From an uncultured Chitinophagaceae bacterium (GTDB lineage: Bacteria > Bacteroidota > Bacteroidia > Chitinophagales > Chitinophagaceae), in NCBI GenBank assembly GCA_946885665.1, contig CAMPGT010000061.1, forward strand, positions 1-16,133: 16,133 bases of DNA, in the 5' to 3' direction. Positions 1-6,302 of the stretch are shown piece by piece. The position numbers and the translations under genes were made by a program. Every line of letters starts with the position of its first letter. Positions within the stretch are counted from its first letter, which is position 1. Below the pieces are notes generated by a model. That model was not told the DNA's origin and did no database searches. It saw only the letters and a list, made by a program, of their open reading frames with translations.

Positions 1-21
1 CATCATCAGGAATTTTCCGGA

Positions 22-1482
22 TTGAATAATTTATGGTTTGAAAAGGTTCCTGTTGTAATTTTACCAACGAATTATTACTCCAAAAAACAAGCGTTGAAAT
101 CGAAAATATTGATAGTAGAAGATCAATTTATTGAAGCGAAGAGTCTCAATGTTATCCTCACGAACGCCGGGTATTCCACCTGTACCATTGCACGTTCAGT
201 TACTTCCGCCTTATCAATAATTGAAAAAGAAAACCCTGACTTAGTCCTCGTTGACATTTTCCTGCAGGGAGAAGGCACTGGTATCGACCTCGGCAAGATA
301 CTGAATGAGAAAAATATCGCTTTTGTTTATTTGTCGGCCAATTCAAACAGGCAGATACTGGAAGCAGCAAAACCAACAAAGCCCTACGGTTTTATGGTTA
401 AGCCCTTTCGCGCAAAAGATGTGCTGATTATGCTCGACGTTGCCTTGTACCTGCACAAAAACCGGCCGGTCGAAGAAATGGATCCCCCGTCATCTCAAAA
501 ATCTTCGCCGGTTGCACTTCCACCCGAGTTCGGCTATCTTATTGGCAAAAGCCGCAAATTTCTCGAAACGCTTGAAAAAGCCAAAATGGTGGGACCTACC
601 GAAACTTCTGTGCTCATATTAGGTGAAAGTGGCACGGGAAAAGAATTGATCGCCCATACCATTCATAAACTTTCCTCGCGGAAGTACAAGCCATTCGTGG
701 TTGTTAACTGCGGCGCAATACCCGCCAACCTGGTCGAATCAGAGCTGTTTGGCCACGAAAAAGGATCCTTCACAGGAGCAACAACGAAAAGAAAGGGAAA
801 ATTTGAACTGGCCGACGGAGGAACCATCTTCCTCGACGAAATCGGGGAGCTGCCGCTTGAACTGCAGGTAAAATTTCTGCGCGTATTACAGGAAAGAGAA
901 ATTGAACCGATCGGCGGTAAACCCACCAACATCAATGTGCGCATACTCGCCGCCACGAACAAAGACCTGGAAGAAGAAGTTGCAGCCGGACGTTTTCGCA
1001 TCGACCTGTACTACCGGCTTAATGTTTTCCCGCTGATCATGCCACCTCTGCGCGAAAGAAAAGAAGACATACCGCTATTGGCAAACCATTTTTTAAAAAA
1101 ATATAACTCACGGGAAAAACCGCCTCCTGCGCTATCGGCCGGCGTAATAGACATGCTTGTGCGATATAACTGGCCGGGCAATATAAGAGAGCTGGAAAAC
1201 ACCATACAAAGAAACATTGTACTCACAAAAAGTGACGTCATCGAATCCATTGAAATGCCAAATCCTAAAATCACGGCCATCGCCAATCAGAATGGAAACG
1301 AAAGGCACAAGACCATGAAAGAAAACGAACGCGATCACATTCTTGCCGTGCTGGAAAGCTGTAACTGGAAAATATCCGGCAAAGGTGGCGCCGCAGAAAT
1401 TCTGGATATCAATGTAAACACACTTAACTCAAGGATGAAAAAGCTGGGCATCGAAAAAAGCATTATCTCCCGGAAAGAGTAG
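22..1482 (+). CDS. Sigma-54-dependent NtrC-family response regulator (REC-AAA+-Fis HTH)
   Basis: This is a phosphorylation-controlled activator of sigma-54 promoters. Residue numbers count from the TTG at 22. The receiver domain (about 28-145) has the acidic pair E33-D34, phospho-acceptor D78 in LVLVDIF, S105 and K127. The AAA+ domain has Walker A GESGTGKE (201-208), the sigma-54 contact loop GSFTGA (248-253), Walker B GGTIFLDE (266-273) and WPGNIREL (384-391). A Fis-type helix-turn-helix occupies about 435-475. All key residues are present, so it should be active. The start is uncertain: the frame is open to base 1, no ATG precedes the receiver domain, TTG 22 is possible, and TTG 94 (giving a product beginning MKSKILIVED after an A-rich stretch) fits the family better. 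The gene may also begin upstream of the window. No cognate kinase is adjacent on the right. The target genes cannot be inferred. Confidence 0.9.
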   Translation: MNNLWFEKVPVVILPTNYYSKKQALKSKILIVEDQFIEAKSLNVILTNAGYSTCTIARSVTSALSIIEKENPDLVLVDIFLQGEGTGIDLGKILNEKNIAFVYLSANSNRQILEAAKPTKPYGFMVKPFRAKDVLIMLDVALYLHKNRPVEEMDPPSSQKSSPVALPPEFGYLIGKSRKFLETLEKAKMVGPTETSVLILGESGTGKELIAHTIHKLSSRKYKPFVVVNCGAIPANLVESELFGHEKGSFTGATTKRKGKFELADGGTIFLDEIGELPLELQVKFLRVLQEREIEPIGGKPTNINVRILAATNKDLEEEVAAGRFRIDLYYRLNVFPLIMPPLRERKEDIPLLANHFLKKYNSREKPPPALSAGVIDMLVRYNWPGNIRELENTIQRNIVLTKSDVIESIEMPNPKITAIANQNGNERHKTMKENERDHILAVLESCNWKISGKGGAAEILDINVNTLNSRMKKLGIEKSIISRKE

Positions 1483-1732
1483 CGTAATGGCCGAGCATTC
1501 GAATGCGCTCGGCAGTCTCATCTATGATTACAAACAGCTCATTGCATTGCTACTCAAAAAACAAATGCATGCTATGGAAATCAGATCCCTCTGCGTTCCA
1601 ATGCGCTTTAAGCGTTTTTGTTTACAACAGGAACTCATCTGCAAGTATGTTTGTAAGCGTGTGCGCAACTTTAGCAAATCGGCCCGGTGCAACGCGAATT
1701 TCAGGTCTCGTTTTATTATCGATTTTACTTGT
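1481..1732 (-). pseudogene. dps: Decayed, 3'-truncated dps (ferritin-like DNA-protection protein) remnant
   Basis: Reading the minus strand in the dsbA-like gene's frame, past its TGA (1733-1735), gives a clear Dps N-terminal half: RPEIRVAPGRFAKVAHTLTN, then ILADEFLL, stop, TKTLKAHWNAEGSDF, HSMHLFFE, stop, QCNELFVIIDETAERIRMLG. The stops are TAA at 1622-1624, where Dps proteins usually have Tyr, and TAG at 1550-1552, where Glu is usual; each is one base from a sense codon. All five ferroxidase-site positions keep the exact E. coli Dps spacing (H51, H63, D67, D78, E82): His 1601-1603, His 1565-1567, Glu 1553-1555, Asp 1520-1522, Glu 1508-1510. The remnant has no start codon. Similarity ends at HYAT, where it meets the stop codon of the response-regulator gene, so about half of a normal 160-residue Dps is missing. 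It cannot make a working protein. Confidence 0.85.
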
Positions 1733-2290
1733 TCAAAAAAATATTCCACTCTCATAACTAATTGCCTCGGCCAAAACATTTTTCAAATGTTGTAACAAGT
1801 CCGTGCTCATCCAATCGCCTTCATATTTTTCTCCGTTAATAAAGAAGGAAGGCGTTCCCTTTACCCCGCTTCTCAGTCCGCTTTCAAAATCTCTATCGAC
1901 TTTCGCCATTAAATTTTTCCGTTGAACATCATCTTTGAATCGGCGGATATCCAGGTTAAGAATAGCCGCAAAATGAAAAATCGCCTCCCTGTCGAGCGGG
2001 CCCTGGTTCTCAAAAATAATATCGTGCATCTCCCAATATTTGCCCTGCAGCCCGGCAGCTTCTGCGGCAACGGCCGCAAAAAAAGCATGTGGGTGAACGC
2101 TTGACATCGGAAAATTCCGGAACACATACTTCACATCACTTCCCAATTGTCTCTGTATCACTTTTACAGTTAAATAGGCCAGTCCGCAATAAGTACATTC
2201 ATAATCTCCATACTCGAGCAGTTCGAGCGATGCGGCAGGACTTCCAAAAATATGATCGTCACTGGCTATAGGGTATAATAACGGCTTCAT
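1733..2290 (-). CDS. DsbA-family thioredoxin-fold oxidoreductase, cytoplasmic
   Basis: A 185-residue protein with the thioredoxin_4/DsbA-like fold. The active-site CxxC is C32-T-Y-C35 in EYGDYECTYCG, and the cis-proline loop is GTP at 145-147. Between them lies the helical insertion typical of the family (HPHAFFAAVAAEAAGLQGKYW). It has no signal peptide or membrane segment, so it probably acts in the cytoplasm as a thiol-disulfide reductase or peroxide-related protein rather than as a periplasmic disulfide oxidase. Relatives are often annotated as DsbA family or thioredoxin-domain proteins, and some are found with NhaA antiporters, though none is here. It starts at the ATG (2288-2290). The decayed dps follows immediately downstream in the same frame, which suggests a former oxidative-stress operon. 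Substrate unknown. Confidence 0.88.
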   Translation of the reverse strand: MKPLLYPIASDDHIFGSPAASLELLEYGDYECTYCGLAYLTVKVIQRQLGSDVKYVFRNFPMSSVHPHAFFAAVAAEAAGLQGKYWEMHDIIFENQGPLDREAIFHFAAILNLDIRRFKDDVQRKNLMAKVDRDFESGLRSGVKGTPSFFINGEKYEGDWMSTDLLQHLKNVLAEAISYESGIFF

Positions 2291-2596
2291 CGTTTATTGA
2301 TTTTATATTACCTGATTCATTGCATGCGTATAGAATAGCCACAGTGCGGAGCAATTTTTACTGCAGTAACCTCTATGTTGCACAACGTCACAAAAAATCG
2401 TTGCAGACGAATCCAAGCTTGTGCCAATTTTTCAGTTAACTGGTTTGTAATATTTTAGTTTCTCCCGGAAATAAAAAGTATTGGCATATCAATAAATGCC
2501 GAAAAAGGTCGTGGGTCAGTAATTCTTAAAGATTATTTTAAGTGAAAACGTTTACTGTTGTAGTTTTAGTGGTCAATAGCGTCACCCAAAAGATAA
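2291..2596. other. Divergent intergenic region between dsbA-like gene and TPR sensor kinase gene
   Basis: About 306 bp that must hold the promoters of both flanking genes. I found no full match to the Bacteroidota TTG-N19-21-TAnnTTTG promoter on either strand. A weak inverted repeat, GGCAT (2483-2487) and ATGCC (2496-2500), separated by eight bases, is the only notable structure. No gene remnant was recognised. Confidence 0.4.
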
Positions 2597-5245
2597 ATGA
2601 AATCAGGATATTCAATACGGTACAGCGCAACTATTCGCTTACTACTGATCACTCTTTCGATCATCCTGCTACAGCCTGCAGCGGCGCAACAAACCCGATC
2701 AAGCGGGGCCAGCGCTATTATTAAACAACTCCGGTCCGGCATAACAGATACGCCGAGAGTAAAGCTGCTGCTGCAATTAAGCACGTTTTATCTTAATAAA
2801 ACATTGAACCCGACCCATGACAGGGACAGCGCCCTGGTAATTGCCGGTGAAGCTTTGGACCTGGCTAAGCGGCTTAAGTTTACCAGCGGACAGGAAAACG
2901 CCATTCTCCTGAAGGGCAGGATTTATATCAAACAACAGAACATTTCCAGGGTGCGGCAGTTGCTGGAAAATGCCACTAGCGAAAATCGAATCAAACTGTT
3001 GCTCGAACTGGGAAAAAGTATGCTTCGGACCACCTATTCGCAAAAAAGTGAACCGGACAGGGCGATCATGTTTTTTCAGGAGGCAGGCAGTTTAAGCGAG
3101 AAAACAGGTAATCAAAAATTGAAAGAGGAAAGCCAGTGTTTGCTGGGAGCAGTTTATCTCCTGAAGGGCAATTGGGAGCAAGGAAAGGCTTACTTTATGC
3201 AGGTTGTTGAAGCTCGTCAACAGGCAAACGACAAAGCCGGAGAAATTAACGCGTTGCTCAGGATGGCGACTACCGTTTTTTGCGACAGTTGTGCTGAGAA
3301 TATAACCGCGTTAAATCGAGCACTGGAACTTTCCCGGCAAATCGGTGATCAGTCCGTGGAGGCGCTTATTCATTTGCTGTTAGGGTATAAATATCTTAAT
3401 GGCGGAAACATCGGGCAGGCCGAGGAAGAAGCGCTGGCTGCACTAAACATTCAAAAAGCCATTGGCTATCCGGCGGTCTGTAATGCCTATAAAGCGTTTG
3501 CTATCCAAAGTGTTTATTACACTCCCGATGATTTCGGATACCTGTCTAATGCCTACTACCTGCTTTCGGACCTGGGCCAGACCACAGGAGATCTGGATCA
3601 AAAGCTATTCTACATCCTGAAAGTTGTGGAGGATGTTGGCAACAGCGGCATGCGCGACGAACTCGACTATACCTATTTCCGACTTGGCAATGCTTATTGG
3701 GAGTTGGGCCAGTTTGACAAAAGTATGGGGTACCATCAGCAGTCGCTGGCGATCAGTCATCAAAAGGGTGACCTTATCCAGGTAGGCATCGCCAGAAGAA
3801 TGACCGTTGCCCTCCTCAAACAGGGAAAAGCCAGAGAAGCATTGCTGCTATTAGATGACATTGTTGACAAAAAACTATTATGCACCCTTGAAGACAAAAT
3901 ATACATAGCCCAAAGTTTTGGCTCCTGCTATAACGCACTCAAAGAATATAAGCTGGCAGAGAAATATTACCTCGAGAGTGTCGCCTGGAGCAAGCAAACG
4001 CCTCTACAATACCAATTTATAGCCTACCAGGGCATCTGCCAATTTTACGTTGCAAATGCGCAGTACGCCGCGGCGGAGCCATACCTGGAGTTGTTACTGA
4101 AGGCTTCCCATCAGCAAATACTGCCCAACTATTTGATAGGAGTTCACTTGATGTGGTTTAAAGTGGACTCTGCCCGACAGAACTATCCGGAAGCTATCCG
4201 GCATTACCAGCAATACAAAGCACTGCAGGATTCTATTTACAACGAAACAAAAAGCAGGCAGATAGCTAAGTTGAGTATTCAATATGAAACGGATAAAAAG
4301 GAAAAAGATATTAAAATCAAAGAAAAAGACATTGCACTGCTTAAAGAACAAAACACGTCTCAGAAAAGTCAGCGTAATGCATTTATTGCAGTGACCGCGC
4401 TTCTGGCGGTAATACTCGCACTGGGTTTGAACCGGTACCGCCTGAAACAACGTGTACACCGGCAACTTCAGTCGCAGCAGCAAGCCCTGAACGTACAGCA
4501 GCAGGAAATCAAGCAAAAAAATAAACACCTGTCTGAATTGCTTACCGAAAAAGATCTTCTGCTTGTTCAAAAAGACAGCATCCTAAGAGAGAAGGATCAA
4601 CTCCTCGTGGAAAAACAATGGTTGCTGAAAGAAATTCATCATCGTGTCAAGAACAACTTTCACATTGTAGCAAGCCTGCTGGAGATACAGTCGAGTTACC
4701 TGAAAAATAAAGAAGCATTGTCTGCAATAAAAGAAAGCCAGCATAGAATTCATTCAATGTCCATTATTCATCAGAAACTTTACCAATCCGAGACATTGTC
4801 TACCATACATATGCCCGAATACATTTATGAGCTGGTTGAGTACCTTCGGGAGAGCTATGCGATCAGGGAGAACATCGCGTTTTCGCTGCAGATAGAAAAC
4901 ATAGAACTGAACGATGCATCCGCCATTACGCTGGGACTGATCCTGAATGAAACGATCACCAATGCCATCAAGTATGCCTTCGCGAAAACAGAAGGAGGAA
5001 AAATATCCATTTCGCTTAATCACGTTTCGAGCGCTCAACTCTTGTTGAGCATTGCCGATAACGGCAGCGGACTCCCTGTCGATTTTGAATCCAGGATGGG
5101 CGCTTCCATGGGAATGGAACTGTTGCAGGGGCTCACTGATGACCTGGGAGGCACTCTCAGTATCGAAACAAACGGCGGAACGCACATAAAAGTAATTTTC
5201 GATGACAAGCAAATCACCGCTCCTGATGTTTCGTTTTCAAAATAA
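2597..5245 (+). CDS. Sensor histidine kinase: signal peptide, TPR sensor, one TM, HisKA_2-HATPase
   Basis: An 882-residue hybrid-architecture kinase typical of Bacteroidota. An N-terminal secretion signal (about 1-31, ending LLQPAAAQ) is followed by roughly 520 residues of helical TPR-like repeats (for example LGNAYWELGQFDKSMGYHQQ), which should lie in the periplasm. Then come a charged coiled coil (KEKDIKIKEKD), one membrane helix (about 596-614) and a second coiled coil. The HisKA_2 dimerisation motif is EIHHRVKNN, with the probable phospho-acceptor H682 (the His before Arg). The ATPase domain has an N-box with N784 and N789, G1 DNGSGLP starting at D821, and G2 near 838-843 (MGMELL). The TPR part probably senses a protein or peptide and the C-terminal part autophosphorylates. 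The ATG at 2597 is chosen because the signal peptide begins there. No response regulator follows, so the partner is unknown. Confidence 0.92.
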   Translation: MKSGYSIRYSATIRLLLITLSIILLQPAAAQQTRSSGASAIIKQLRSGITDTPRVKLLLQLSTFYLNKTLNPTHDRDSALVIAGEALDLAKRLKFTSGQENAILLKGRIYIKQQNISRVRQLLENATSENRIKLLLELGKSMLRTTYSQKSEPDRAIMFFQEAGSLSEKTGNQKLKEESQCLLGAVYLLKGNWEQGKAYFMQVVEARQQANDKAGEINALLRMATTVFCDSCAENITALNRALELSRQIGDQSVEALIHLLLGYKYLNGGNIGQAEEEALAALNIQKAIGYPAVCNAYKAFAIQSVYYTPDDFGYLSNAYYLLSDLGQTTGDLDQKLFYILKVVEDVGNSGMRDELDYTYFRLGNAYWELGQFDKSMGYHQQSLAISHQKGDLIQVGIARRMTVALLKQGKAREALLLLDDIVDKKLLCTLEDKIYIAQSFGSCYNALKEYKLAEKYYLESVAWSKQTPLQYQFIAYQGICQFYVANAQYAAAEPYLELLLKASHQQILPNYLIGVHLMWFKVDSARQNYPEAIRHYQQYKALQDSIYNETKSRQIAKLSIQYETDKKEKDIKIKEKDIALLKEQNTSQKSQRNAFIAVTALLAVILALGLNRYRLKQRVHRQLQSQQQALNVQQQEIKQKNKHLSELLTEKDLLLVQKDSILREKDQLLVEKQWLLKEIHHRVKNNFHIVASLLEIQSSYLKNKEALSAIKESQHRIHSMSIIHQKLYQSETLSTIHMPEYIYELVEYLRESYAIRENIAFSLQIENIELNDASAITLGLILNETITNAIKYAFAKTEGGKISISLNHVSSAQLLLSIADNGSGLPVDFESRMGASMGMELLQGLTDDLGGTLSIETNGGTHIKVIFDDKQITAPDVSFSK

Positions 5246-5426
5246 AATACTTAACTAATTTACATCAGCGACCTCCTTCACACGCTCATGTCATGATCTT
5301 TTTCGATAGATATTGATATATAAATAATTATCTTCTCGCGTGCAAGGCAAACATGCTGAAAATCAACTATCTAAAATAGTGGCACAGCCTATGTGCATTA
5401 AACCGGCAAACACAAACATTTACAAA

Positions 5427-6251
5427 ATGAATAATTCAAAAACGATTATACTTATTCACGGAAACTTCGTGAACGATAACACCTGGATGGAATGGAAAGC
5501 CTACTACGAAAAAAGGGGTTACAAAGTTTATACACCTGCCAACCCGGGACACGCGGGAATACCGGCAGCGTTGAGAAATAATGTGCATCCCGATTTAATA
5601 AAAACGGGTTTTATCGACGTGGTAAATAATATTGTCAAATTAATTGACACACTTCCCGAAAAACCCCTGGTGATAGGTCACTCGATGGCTGGAATGGTGG
5701 TCTTAAAATTGATAGAATTGGACAAGGTTGCGGCAGGAGTAAGTATAGACGGCGCGCCGCCGAAAAACGTATTTCCTCCTTTCCAGACACTTAAAACGGT
5801 CTTGCCGGCGTTCGGTTTCTTTTCGCTTAAGAAATATTTTATGGGCAGCCGGAAGTGGTATAACTATTCTTTCTTCAATACCACTCCTGATGCTGAAAAA
5901 GAGAAGGCATTTGAACGGTTTGCAGTGCCCGAAAGCTATAAGGTCAGCAGGCAGCTGGTCCTGAATTCATATTCAAATATAAATTTCAGGAAGCGTCATG
6001 AACCGATTTTATTTATAGGCGGCGAGAACGATCATATATTTCCTCCCGAACTTACCAAAACAATAGCGGGAAAATACAAGGACAAAGGCAGTAAAGTTGA
6101 CCTGAAAATATTTGAAGGAAAGAGTCATTTCATTTGTGGCGAACAAGGTTGGGAAAAGGTAGCAGATTTCGCTTTGAGTTGGTACGAAAATCTTGCGCCA
6201 CAAACAACACCGCATCGCCAGCATGCCGGGGCCGTCGTAAATCCTGGTTGA
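5427..6251 (+). CDS. Alpha/beta-fold hydrolase
   Basis: A 274-residue cytoplasmic serine hydrolase. Numbered from the ATG at 5427, the oxyanion-hole HG is at 11-12, the nucleophile elbow is GHSMAG with S86, the acid is probably D202 in GGENDHIF, and the catalytic His is H234 in GKSHF, so the triad is complete. A lid-like region lies about 112-190. Substrate cannot be told; similar proteins are annotated as alpha/beta hydrolases or carboxylesterase-like enzymes. The frame is open upstream to a GTG at 5340, but the fold begins right after the ATG (NNSKTIILIHG), the extra 29 residues look non-homologous, and the preceding DNA is AT-rich, so 5427 is preferred. It lies 181 bp downstream of the sensor kinase gene in the same direction; co-transcription is possible but not shown. 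Confidence 0.87.
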   Translation: MNNSKTIILIHGNFVNDNTWMEWKAYYEKRGYKVYTPANPGHAGIPAALRNNVHPDLIKTGFIDVVNNIVKLIDTLPEKPLVIGHSMAGMVVLKLIELDKVAAGVSIDGAPPKNVFPPFQTLKTVLPAFGFFSLKKYFMGSRKWYNYSFFNTTPDAEKEKAFERFAVPESYKVSRQLVLNSYSNINFRKRHEPILFIGGENDHIFPPELTKTIAGKYKDKGSKVDLKIFEGKSHFICGEQGWEKVADFALSWYENLAPQTTPHRQHAGAVVNPG

Positions 6252-6264
6252 CACCAACCTGGAT
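6241..6264. terminator. Hairpin at the 3' end of the hydrolase gene (possible weak bidirectional terminator)
   Basis: The sequence forms a 10-4-10 hairpin: ATCCTGGTTG, loop ACAC, CAACCTGGAT, with a single T-T mismatch, giving nine base pairs. It spans the hydrolase stop codon and lies 39 bp from the end of the convergent receptor gene. Neither strand has a T-run directly after the stem, so intrinsic termination is doubtful; it may only block readthrough or protect 3' ends. Confidence 0.3.
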
Positions 6265-6302
6265 TGTCGCCGATTGGAGGCTGTAAATTGAAACGCTGGC
6301 CG

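Noticed and set aside
1490..1513. Hairpin GCCGAGC/GCTCGGC with internal palindrome, possible terminator for the response regulator
   Set aside because: No T-run follows, and the sequence is explained as codons for AERIRMLG in the dps remnant.
1528..1779. Minus-strand 83-codon frame beginning MFWPRQLVMRVEYFF
   Set aside because: Out of frame with the recognisable dps similarity and overlapping the dsbA-like coding end; a shadow frame.
1487..1795. Open plus-strand frame of 102 codons after the response regulator gene
   Set aside because: It is antisense to the dps remnant and runs into the 3' end of the dsbA-like gene; the protein has no recognisable features.
5340..5426. 29-codon N-terminal extension of the hydrolase from GTG
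   Set aside because: The alpha/beta fold starts at the ATG 5427, and the extension lacks signal-peptide character.
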